Shown one piece after another: positions 36,829 through 45,833 of a stretch of DNA of 64,000 nt. The stretch is from an uncultured Hyphomonas sp. (GTDB lineage: Bacteria > Pseudomonadota > Alphaproteobacteria > Caulobacterales > Hyphomonadaceae): the NCBI RefSeq assembly GCF_963678875.1, contig NZ_OY787457.1:1-64000 (forward strand). Direction: 5' to 3'. A model generated the notes under the pieces. It had not been told where the DNA came from and ran no database searches. It saw only the letters and a program-made list of their open reading frames with translations. Within the stretch, counting starts at the first letter, position 1, and every line of letters begins with the position of its first letter. Both the position numbers and the translations under genes were made by a program.

Positions 36829-36832
<4 letters not shown>
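36275..36832 (+). CDS. Membrane-anchored coiled-coil protein with lower GC than its neighbours
   Basis: A membrane segment at the start (LLAGLLGALFGGAISIVVQW) is followed by a long helical part with many Gln, Glu and Arg (YQSKAQQQAWAEERSRWAA). The codons use A or T in third position far more than in the surrounding genes, so it may be a recent acquisition. It is 185 residues. The stop overlaps the convergent argG stop by 4 bases. Function is unknown. Confidence 0.55.
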
Positions 36833-38070
<1,238 letters not shown>

Positions 38071-38246
38071 GGAGAATTTTTCCCTGAGCGCTGCAGCTTG
38101 AGGCTGTTGCATTAAGGCGACGGCTGGCCCGTGACAAGCGGGGAGCCGCTATCGAGTTGCTTTCGATGGGCCATGGTTTTCGTTACATTAATCGTTTACC
38201 GTAACTTAGAGGGCAGGTTAATCGTCTGCACTGTGGGGTTAAGGTC

Positions 38247-40271
38247 ATGATCGACAGGCAAAACGACGGAAATGGAACGGCCGGGAAGGCCGCAGAGGCA
38301 GGGTCTTTCCGGGCCCGGCTGATGGCGCGCCAGGCGGCGCGGCCACAGTCCACGCTCGCCATCGATTCGGGCATCCTTTACCGGCCGGGCGCGTCCAGCA
38401 CGCCGGAGAGCCGCCGTGCGGCCGATGCCGTGCGCGACGAGGCCCGCCGCCGCCGCGCCGAAGCCGAGGCCGCTGCAAAGGCTGACGCCGTGGCCCGTGC
38501 CGAGGCCGAGCGTATCCGCGCTGCATCGGTGGTCGAGATTCCGGCACCGGAGGCCAAGGCGCCGCCGAGCGATGAAGAACTGGTCTCGGTCATCGAGGAC
38601 ATCGCCGCCCGCAAGGATGATGAGCGCCGCGCGCCAGCCCCGGCGATTGTGCCCGCGGTTCCCACGGCGACTGCCCGCCCGGATGTGCGCCCGCGAATCG
38701 CCGAGCATGACGCGCATGATGACGGCTCCACCCGTATGGGCGACGTCTCGCAGCTGGCCTTTGCCGGCCTTGCGATCCTCGGCCTGGCCGGTCTTTCCGT
38801 GCTGGCCGCGCAGAATGCCCTGAAGAACAAGGACAAGGCCGCCGAGCCGGTCACCGATGCCACGGAAACGGGCGCGCTGGCCCCGGCACTGAAGCCGGGC
38901 GGGGCGTCCGCCGTCGCGCTCGCGAGCGCCGCTGAGCCTGCCGAACCGAAGGCCTGGTTCAATTACCAGGGCGTCGCCGACATGCTGGCCGAGCGCAAGG
39001 CCGAGATGGAAGCCGAGGCGAAGATCGCCCAGGAAGCTGCCGACAAGGAAGCCCGCCTGCGCGCCGCCAAGGCCATCGCCAATGCCGAAGCCGCCCGTGT
39101 GGCCGAGGCAGAGGCCGCTGCAGCCGCGGCCGCTGAAGAAGCCCGCCTTGCCGAAGAGGCCGAGCGCAAGCGCCTCGCCGATGCCGAAGCCGTCCGCGTG
39201 GCGGAGGCAGAAGCCGACCGGCTCGCCCGGCTTGAGGCGGAGCGTCAGGCCGCCGCCGAGGCTGAAGCCCAGCGCCTCGCAGACCTTGAAGCCAAGCGCC
39301 TTGCCGAAGCCGAGGCGGAGACCCAGCGCCTTGCCAATCTCGACGCCCAGCGCCTTGCGAAACTGCGCGCCGACCGCGAAGCCGCCGAGGCCGCGGCCCG
39401 TCAGGAAGCCTTCGAACTGGCCAAGTCCCAGGAGGCCGAGCGCCTCCGCATCGCCGCGCTGAAAGCGCAGGCAGAGGCTGACGCCGCCGAAGCGCGCCGT
39501 CTGGAACAGGCCGCGGCGCAGGCCGCAGCGGACCGTCTGGCAGCGGAAAAACTGCTGGCCGAACAGCGCGCGAAACAGCCGGCCGTCCAGAAAGTGGCTG
39601 CCGCCGCACCTGCAAAGCCAGCCGTCAGGGAAGCGCCGAAGCCGGAACCCATCGTCTTCACCGCCTATGAAGGCCCGGTGCCGGCGGCGGCGTCCTACAA
39701 GCCGGCGAAGCCTGCACAACTGATGCGCGCATCCTACACGCCGGACGAAGGCAAGACCGTGACGCGCAAGGCGCCGCCCGCACTGGCTGCCAGTAAGGCG
39801 GACGTGCGCAACATGGCCGATGCCGCCAGCCTGCAGACGCCGGAAGCCTTCCTCGCAGGCCGCGTGGAGCGCACCTCGACCCAGCCTGTGACGACCGAGG
39901 ACATGGATCTTGTCCGTCAGGCCTTCCGCAGCATTCTCGACAATGGCAGCGACGGGTCGAAACAGGCCATCATCACGCCGGATGGCCGTACGCTGACCAT
40001 CGTCCTTGAGCGGACGGTTTCCCGCGAAATGGGCCAGTCCACCGTGCGTACCGTCACCTACACGCCGGGCGTCAGCCAGGTGACTCGCGTGGTGACCGAA
40101 CAGGCGCCGGTGACGGTCAGCGTCATGTGCCGCGATGTGGCCTATGCCTTTGCCGGACAGGAACGTGGCCGGTTTGCCGCCTGCCAGGCCCCGGAAGGCG
40201 GCTGGACGCTGGCGCGTGCGACAGATGTGGTGAAGGTGACGACCGCCAGCCTGCCTAATTCCGCGTCCTGA
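38247..40271 (+). CDS. TolA-like membrane protein with long Ala/Glu coiled coil
   Basis: The 674-residue protein has a cytoplasmic N-terminus with an Arg/Ala/Glu helix, one membrane segment at about residues 170-189 (AFAGLAILGLAGLSVLAA), and a long helical stretch of Ala, Glu, Arg and Leu at about 245-470. A periplasmic C-terminal domain follows, with two cysteines (VMCRDVAYAF and FAACQAPEG). The pattern is of a rigid periplasm-spanning rod, as in TolA or TonB. It is not adjacent to tol genes, so its partner is unknown. The gene begins at ATG 38247. Confidence 0.6.
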   Translation: MIDRQNDGNGTAGKAAEAGSFRARLMARQAARPQSTLAIDSGILYRPGASSTPESRRAADAVRDEARRRRAEAEAAAKADAVARAEAERIRAASVVEIPAPEAKAPPSDEELVSVIEDIAARKDDERRAPAPAIVPAVPTATARPDVRPRIAEHDAHDDGSTRMGDVSQLAFAGLAILGLAGLSVLAAQNALKNKDKAAEPVTDATETGALAPALKPGGASAVALASAAEPAEPKAWFNYQGVADMLAERKAEMEAEAKIAQEAADKEARLRAAKAIANAEAARVAEAEAAAAAAAEEARLAEEAERKRLADAEAVRVAEAEADRLARLEAERQAAAEAEAQRLADLEAKRLAEAEAETQRLANLDAQRLAKLRADREAAEAAARQEAFELAKSQEAERLRIAALKAQAEADAAEARRLEQAAAQAAADRLAAEKLLAEQRAKQPAVQKVAAAAPAKPAVREAPKPEPIVFTAYEGPVPAAASYKPAKPAQLMRASYTPDEGKTVTRKAPPALAASKADVRNMADAASLQTPEAFLAGRVERTSTQPVTTEDMDLVRQAFRSILDNGSDGSKQAIITPDGRTLTIVLERTVSREMGQSTVRTVTYTPGVSQVTRVVTEQAPVTVSVMCRDVAYAFAGQERGRFAACQAPEGGWTLARATDVVKVTTASLPNSAS

Positions 40272-40692
40272 CGCTCCCCGACCTGACTGAGGCCGTATGG
40301 GCCTCGGCCCGGCGGACAAGGTGTTTCTGGACAATGCGGAAATTCTTCCGGTTCGACTGGAAGAAAATGTCGAACACATCGCCTGCCACCGGGACCGAAC
40401 CCACGGCGGTGTCGAAGACAAGGTTCCAGATTATTCCGACAGAGGCCGAGACGGGCAGTTTCAGCCGCCATGCCGTGACCAGCGCATGAAGCCCTGCCGC
40501 GCCGGTGGCAACGTCGCCGGCAATGGGCACAAGGCCCAGCACCGAATCGAGACCGAAATTCACGCCCATCATGCCGAAACGGGAATCGAGCAGGCGGGAA
40601 ACCGCATCCAGCGCGGCCAGTTCCTCGCCGATCGTGCGCCCGTTTGGCAGCACCATGGCGCGAATTTCCTCGTCTGTCGGTTTCCTGGCCAT
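40255..40692 (-). CDS. DUF4112 family membrane protein
   Basis: The start ATG 40692 (MARKPTDEEIRAMVLPNG) is preferred over the long upstream extension, which runs antisense through the DUF952 gene. It has the DUF4112 pattern: LLDSRFGMMGVNFGLDSVLG, then LVPIAGDVATGAAGLHALV, and SVPVAGDVFDIFF. It has two membrane segments and 145 residues. The function is unknown. Confidence 0.8.
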   Translation of the reverse strand: MARKPTDEEIRAMVLPNGRTIGEELAALDAVSRLLDSRFGMMGVNFGLDSVLGLVPIAGDVATGAAGLHALVTAWRLKLPVSASVGIIWNLVFDTAVGSVPVAGDVFDIFFQSNRKNFRIVQKHLVRRAEAHTASVRSGSVRTRN

Positions 40693-40764
40693 CTGCGTCT
40701 CCCCGCGAAGCCCGGCAAGCTTGCCGCAATTGCCAGCCCGCGCAAAGCCTGCTGAATAACCGGC

Positions 40765-41115
40765 ATGAGCGACAGCAGCGAAACCCATGTCTACAAATTG
40801 CTGACCGGTAACGACTGGAAAGCGGCCGAAACCGTTGGCGTGACTTGCGCCGAAGTCGACGAGGCGGATGGCTATGTCCACCTTTCGACGAAGGGGCAGG
40901 TGACCGAAACGGCGCGGCTGCACTTCGCCGGGGCAGACGGTGTGCGCCTGTTGCGCTTTGCCGTGGCAGACCTGCCGCCGTTGAAATGGGAGCCGAGCCG
41001 GGGCGGGCAGATGTTCCCGCATTTGTATGCCCCGCTCGAAGTGTCGCTGGCCGAGGCCGTCTGGCACCTGATGAGGGGGGCGGACGGAACGCTGCGCTTC
41101 CCGGAGGATTATTGA
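40765..41115 (+). CDS. DUF952 family protein
   Basis: It starts at ATG 40765. It carries YKLLTGNDWKAAETVGV and ADGYVHLSTKGQVTETARLH, with the HLST motif, and then FPHLYAPLEVSLAEAVWHL. DUF952 is often annotated as glutathione-S-transferase-like, without firm evidence. It is 116 residues. Its stop overlaps the pyrD start by one base, so the two are co-transcribed. Confidence 0.85.
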   Translation: MSDSSETHVYKLLTGNDWKAAETVGVTCAEVDEADGYVHLSTKGQVTETARLHFAGADGVRLLRFAVADLPPLKWEPSRGGQMFPHLYAPLEVSLAEAVWHLMRGADGTLRFPEDY

Positions 41116-42167
41116 TGAGCCTGACCGATCTTGGCGCGGACATCGTCAAACTGCTGCCGCCGGAAGCGGCGCACACGGCGACGATCCGCGCGCTGAAGCT
41201 GCGCCTCGGCGTGCCGCTGAACCCTCCTTTGGCTGATCCGGTGCTGGAGACCGTGTTGCCGAAATCCGGCCTGAAGCTTCCGTCGCCCGCGGGGCTCGCG
41301 GCCGGGTTCGACAAGAATTGCGACGTGCCGGATGCGATGGCCAAGTTCGGGTTCGGCTTTGTCGAATGCGGCACGGTTACGCCGCGCCCGCAGGCAGGCA
41401 ACCCGAAGCCGCGGCTGTTCCGCCTCAGCGAAGACCGGGCGGTGATCAACCGGATGGGCTTCAACAATGCGGGGCTCAATTATTTCGTCCGCAACCTGAA
41501 AACCTATCGCGGTGAAGTGCCGGTGGGCGCCAATGTTGGGGCCAACAAGGACAGCGAAGACCGCATCGCGGACTATGTGACCGGCATCACGGCCGTTGCC
41601 CCGCATGCGGACTATGTGACGATCAACATCTCTTCGCCGAATACGCCGGGCCTGCGCGGCCTGCAGGACCGGGCCTCGCTGGAAGCGCTGCTGACGGCCT
41701 GTGGCGGTGCGGACCGGGCAGGCAAGCCGGTCTTCCTGAAGGTTGCGCCTGATCTGGACCCGCAGGCCATTGCCGATATTGTGGAAGTCGTACGCGGACC
41801 GGGGCGCTGGCTGTCAGGCCTGATCGTGTCCAACACGACGCTGGCACGGCCGGATACGCTGCAAAGCAGTCACAAGGGGGAAACGGGCGGCCTGTCCGGC
41901 GCGCCGCTGATGGTGCCGTCCACGGAGGTTCTGGCTGAATTTGCGCGGGCGCTGAAAGGTGATTTCGACCTGATCGGGGCAGGGGGCATCGCCAGCGCGG
42001 CAGATGCCTATGCCAAGATCCGGGCCGGGGCGAACGCTGTGCAGCTTTACTCTGCCATGGTCTATGAGGGGCCGGGCCTCGCGCAGGATATCAACAAGGG
42101 GCTGCCGGCGCTGCTCAAGGCGGACGGTTACGCCACATTGTCCGATGCTGTGGGAACGGCGCTTTAG
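41115..42167 (+). CDS. pyrD: Dihydroorotate dehydrogenase (quinone), class 2
   Basis: It oxidises dihydroorotate with FMN and passes electrons to the quinone pool in the membrane. Start ATG 41115 gives MSLTDLGADIVKLLPPEAAH, an amphipathic N-terminal helix. The FMN region has AAGFDKNCDVPDAM, NRMGFNNAG and ISSPNTPGLRGLQ. IVSNTTLARP and GAGGIASAADAYAKIRAGA are at the end. It is 350 residues, a class 2 enzyme. It overlaps the convergent MATE gene by 4 bases. Confidence 0.94.
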   Translation: MSLTDLGADIVKLLPPEAAHTATIRALKLRLGVPLNPPLADPVLETVLPKSGLKLPSPAGLAAGFDKNCDVPDAMAKFGFGFVECGTVTPRPQAGNPKPRLFRLSEDRAVINRMGFNNAGLNYFVRNLKTYRGEVPVGANVGANKDSEDRIADYVTGITAVAPHADYVTINISSPNTPGLRGLQDRASLEALLTACGGADRAGKPVFLKVAPDLDPQAIADIVEVVRGPGRWLSGLIVSNTTLARPDTLQSSHKGETGGLSGAPLMVPSTEVLAEFARALKGDFDLIGAGGIASAADAYAKIRAGANAVQLYSAMVYEGPGLAQDINKGLPALLKADGYATLSDAVGTAL

Positions 42168-43453
42168 GCAGGCCCCAGCCGCCTGAAGAGACCTGGCACA
42201 TAAATGCCAAGCGCGGCGGCGCGGTAGAGATACATCAGCAGGAAGGCGATCCAGACACCGGTATTGCCGTAAAGCGGGCGCAGGATGAGGTCGGTGCCGA
42301 TATAGAGCACGGCCACGGCGACGCCGGCATTGCGCAGGGCACGGCCTTGCGTGGTGCCGAGGAACAGGCCGTCCAGCTGCCAGGGCGCGATGCCGATCAG
42401 AGGCACGAGCGCGCAATAGGGCAGGTAGGCGAGCGCCGCCTCGCGCGCCTCCACATCCCGCACGAAAGTCGTGATGACCCAGCCGCCGCCGAAGAAATAG
42501 AGCAGGGCAAAGGCGAGGCCCGCGATCAGGGCGAACTCGCTGGTCAGCCGCATGGCGCGCGCAAGGCGGGGGCCGCTTTTAGCGCCATAGGCTTCGCCGG
42601 CTTCCTTCTCCGCGACGAAGGCAAATCCGTCGAGCACGAAGGCGGCGACAGTAATGAACTGCAGCAGCACTTCATTGCCTGCCGTCACGGCGGTGGAGAT
42701 CAGCGTACCGGAGCGGACGAACCAGCCGAAACAGAGCACCAGCGCCAGCGTACGGATCATGATGTCCCGGTTGGCGCCGAACAGGGCAGCAAGCCGCGCG
42801 CGATCGAACAACGGGGCTGCACCGCGGAAGGCCGGGAAGACGAGCGCCAGCCCGAACAGGAGCGCGGTCCATTCCGCAATGGCGGTGCCTGCGCCGATGC
42901 CGGCGGGGCCGAGGCCCAGCTGCATGACGAACCATGTGTCGAGCCCGGCATTCACCGTGTTCATGACGATCTGGAAGGCGAGCATCTGGCCCGTCTTGCC
43001 GGTGCCCAGCATCCAGCCGGTGACGGCAAGCCCCATCAGGTAAGCCGGTGCGCCCCAGATGCGGGCATCGAAATAGGCACCCGCCAGGGATTCGACCTGT
43101 TCCGTTCCGGCAAAGGCGGCGAAGGCGAGCGGCTTCAGGATCGGGGAGAGGATCAGCAGGGCGAGGCCAATGGCGCCGCCGAGCGACAGCGCACGCAACA
43201 GGATGGCGCGTTTCTCCGCTTCGTCGTTCCGCCCGGCGGCTTGCGCAGAGAGGCCGGTGGTCGACATGCGCAGGAAGCCGAAGCCCCAATAGATGAAACT
43301 GTAGGCGACGGCAGCGATGGCGACAGCGGCGAGGTCTGCCTTGTCGCCGAACCGGCCCATGACGGCGGTATCGACAATGCCGGTCGTGGCCGTTGCGGCC
43401 TGGGCGGCGATGATCGGCAGGGCAAGCGCGAGGGTTTTCCGGCGGGTCAGCAT
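42164..43453 (-). CDS. MATE family efflux transporter (DinF type)
   Basis: This 429-residue protein has 12 predicted membrane segments. The N-terminal ALALPIIAAQAATATTGIVDTAVMGRFG and the GFGFLRMSTTGLSAQAAG stretch are typical of MATE/DinF. Exporters of this family use H+ or Na+ gradients to expel drugs or toxic metabolites. It starts at ATG 43453 and overlaps pyrD at its end. Confidence 0.87.
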   Translation of the reverse strand: MLTRRKTLALALPIIAAQAATATTGIVDTAVMGRFGDKADLAAVAIAAVAYSFIYWGFGFLRMSTTGLSAQAAGRNDEAEKRAILLRALSLGGAIGLALLILSPILKPLAFAAFAGTEQVESLAGAYFDARIWGAPAYLMGLAVTGWMLGTGKTGQMLAFQIVMNTVNAGLDTWFVMQLGLGPAGIGAGTAIAEWTALLFGLALVFPAFRGAAPLFDRARLAALFGANRDIMIRTLALVLCFGWFVRSGTLISTAVTAGNEVLLQFITVAAFVLDGFAFVAEKEAGEAYGAKSGPRLARAMRLTSEFALIAGLAFALLYFFGGGWVITTFVRDVEAREAALAYLPYCALVPLIGIAPWQLDGLFLGTTQGRALRNAGVAVAVLYIGTDLILRPLYGNTGVWIAFLLMYLYRAAALGIYVPGLFRRLGPA

Positions 43454-43482
43454 GGCCGGCGCGGTTTAGACCGCTTTGCGCC

Positions 43483-44286
43483 TCAGGGCGAGGGCGGCGA
43501 CTCTGCCGGCGCGCCGGGGCGCTCATGCAGTTCGATGGCGCGGTAGAGCGCATCGGAATCCGGCAGGGAAATCATCAGGTAGATCGGGAAAGCGGCCGCA
43601 ATCACGAACAGGGCGATGGGGATGCCGCGCGAAAATTTCGGCGGCTCCGGATGTTTCGCCACCGCGATGGCCAGCATGACCAGGAACAGGCCCGCCAGGG
43701 CATACCCGGCCAGCACGTCACTGAACCAGTGGGCGCCGAGATAGATGCGCGACACGCCGATCATCGCGACCAGCAGCAGGAAGGACCCGGTCAGGCCCCA
43801 GCGCATCCAGCCGCGGAAAGTGACGAAGGTCAGCCCGGCAATGGCGCCGTAGATCAGCGCCGAATGGGCGACATGGCTGGACGGGAAGCTGAACATGTCG
43901 ACGCCGGTATACGGAATATCCGACGGCCGGGGCCGGGCGATCCAGAGTTTCAGCGTATGCACGACGACGGGCATCGACCCGAAGCAGAGCGTGTAGCACA
44001 TGGCCCGCCAGCGCGCGCCGGTGAACAGGAAGGACGCGACGGTCACCACGGCGGCCAGCGTCAGGAACAGGCCGTCGCCCAGCGCGGTCACGACGAGCAT
44101 CAGGTCGTAGAGCGAGCCGCCGCGGGCGCCGTTCACCATGCCGTCAACGAGGCGGTCGAAGGCGGCCAGGGACCAGAAGCCGGCTGCGCCTGCGGTGAGA
44201 ATTGCGAGCACACTGAGCGCCACGCCTGCCGACCAGCCGAGTTGGCGCCCGCCGAATGTGGGAACAGTGCGTGGCCTGCGTCTCAC
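43483..44286 (-). CDS. PAP2 family membrane phosphatase
   Basis: The three phosphatase motifs are clear: KLWIARPRPSD, FPSSHVAHSAL and SRIYLGAHWFSDV. Six membrane segments surround them. PAP2 enzymes dephosphorylate membrane lipids such as undecaprenyl or phosphatidyl phosphates. It is 267 residues and lies 29 bases upstream of MATE on the same strand. Confidence 0.87.
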   Translation of the reverse strand: MRRRPRTVPTFGGRQLGWSAGVALSVLAILTAGAAGFWSLAAFDRLVDGMVNGARGGSLYDLMLVVTALGDGLFLTLAAVVTVASFLFTGARWRAMCYTLCFGSMPVVVHTLKLWIARPRPSDIPYTGVDMFSFPSSHVAHSALIYGAIAGLTFVTFRGWMRWGLTGSFLLLVAMIGVSRIYLGAHWFSDVLAGYALAGLFLVMLAIAVAKHPEPPKFSRGIPIALFVIAAAFPIYLMISLPDSDALYRAIELHERPGAPAESPPSP

Positions 44287-44357
44287 GCGGGCCTGCGCTT
44301 TCCGGACTGACTGTTACGCAACACGGGTTTCACCTCATCGCCCGAACCTGACCCCGA

Positions 44358-44389
44358 TATTGCCCATGAGCATAGGCCCATGGGCAATA
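44358..44389. repeat. Perfect 11-bp inverted repeat between carrier and phosphatase genes
   Basis: TATTGCCCATG (44358-44368) and CATGGGCAATA (44379-44389) are perfect complements with a 10-base spacer. It is 10 bases after the end of the dicarboxylate carrier. No T run follows on either strand, so it may be an operator or an atypical terminator. Confidence 0.6.
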
Positions 44390-44399
44390 GGGGGAAAGA

Positions 44400-45701
44400 T
44401 CAAACCGGATCGCGGGCGATATAGGTCTCGTAGTCGAACTCATCTTCCCATTTGGCGACGGCGGTCGCCACGGTCGCATCTCCGGTCACATTGGTGAGGG
44501 TCCGCATCATGTCGAGCAGACGGTCGAAGGGCAGGATGAAGCCGATCACGAGATAGGCCGTTTCCTGCGGAATGCCGACTTGCTGCAGGGCCATGCCGGA
44601 GAGCAGCAGGCCCGCACTCGGGATGCCGGCTGCGCCGATCGACACCAGCGTCGCCATCAGGGCCACCAGCACGTATTGGCCAAGCGTGACATCGACACCG
44701 AGCGCCTGCGCGCCGAACAGGGCGACCATGCCGATATAGATGGCCGTGCCGTCCATGTTGATCGTGGCGCCCAGCGGCAGGACCGAGCCAGCGATGGATT
44801 TGTCGACGCCAAGGTTCTCCTCGGCGCAGGCAATGGTCACGGGCAGCGTGGCGCTGGACGAGGAGGTCGAATAGGCGACGGCCTGCGCATCGGTGACACC
44901 GCGGAAGAAAGGCATCAGCGGCAGGCGCAGGACGAATTTGAGGATCCCGCCATAGGTGATGATGATGTGCAGGATGCAGGCAAGGTAGAGCGCGATGGCG
45001 AGCACGCCGAGGCTCTGCAGGATGCCGAGACCTTGCGTGGCCAGCACCCAGGTCATCAGGGCGAACACGCCGAACGGCGCGGTTTCCATGACGAACTCGG
45101 TGACTTTCATCATCACTTCGGCCGCGCCGTCAAAGAAGGCGGCGACCGGCTTGCCCATATCTCCGGCGAGCATGATGCCGACGCCGAACAGGATGGCGAA
45201 GAAGATCACCTGCAGGATGTCGCCTTCGGCGAGGGCTGCGAACGGGTTGGTCGGGACAATGGCGAGGAAGCGTTCGACAAAGCCGCCTGCTGCGTCAGCC
45301 TTGGCGCTGGCTTCGGCCATGGCGCTGCCATCGACCCCTTCGAACATTTCCGGCGTCAGGCTTGCGCCCGGCTGGAAGAGGGTGGCCATGATAAGGCCCA
45401 GCGTGACGGCGACGGCCGTGGTGCCGAAATAGAGACCGATGGTGCGCAGGCCGAGACTGCCGAGGCGTTTCGGGTCGCCCATGGCAATCATGCCGGACAC
45501 AAGCGTGAAGAAGACAAGCGGGACGACCAGCATCCGGATCAGGCGGAGGAACAAATCCCCCAGCCATTTGACCCAGTCCGTGGCGAAAACTGCAGCCGCG
45601 TCGGGTCCCATGCTCGCTCGCAGGGCGATGCCCGCGATCGTGCCGAGCACAAGGGCAGCGATCACGCGCTTCCACAGGTCAATTTCAAACCACCACTTCA
45701 T
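44400..45701 (-). CDS. Dicarboxylate/amino acid:cation symporter (DAACS family)
   Basis: The 433-residue carrier takes up C4-dicarboxylates or glutamate with Na+ or H+. The signature STSSSSATLPVTIACAEENL and LPLGATINMDGTAIYIG stretches fit GltP/DctA. It starts at ATG 45701 (MKWWFEIDLWKRVIAALVLG). Eight membrane segments and two hairpins are inferred from the family. The specificity cannot be told. Confidence 0.88.
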   Translation of the reverse strand: MKWWFEIDLWKRVIAALVLGTIAGIALRASMGPDAAAVFATDWVKWLGDLFLRLIRMLVVPLVFFTLVSGMIAMGDPKRLGSLGLRTIGLYFGTTAVAVTLGLIMATLFQPGASLTPEMFEGVDGSAMAEASAKADAAGGFVERFLAIVPTNPFAALAEGDILQVIFFAILFGVGIMLAGDMGKPVAAFFDGAAEVMMKVTEFVMETAPFGVFALMTWVLATQGLGILQSLGVLAIALYLACILHIIITYGGILKFVLRLPLMPFFRGVTDAQAVAYSTSSSSATLPVTIACAEENLGVDKSIAGSVLPLGATINMDGTAIYIGMVALFGAQALGVDVTLGQYVLVALMATLVSIGAAGIPSAGLLLSGMALQQVGIPQETAYLVIGFILPFDRLLDMMRTLTNVTGDATVATAVAKWEDEFDYETYIARDPV

Positions 45702-45833
45702 CCACAGCTCCCTGAAAAGTTCGGCAGACCCTAGGGACGAGATTGTGGGAAGGCAATTGCACGAATGCCCGGCACTGCAATCAGGTCACCAGTGCTTGCC
45801 AGAGGGGCAGGGGCGGCCTTATTGCGGCAGGTG

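Noticed and set aside
38196..40421. Minus-strand open frame of about 740 codons opposite the coiled-coil gene
   Set aside because: Gly/Leu/Arg-rich low-complexity mirror of the Ala/Glu coiled coil; no start signal or domain.
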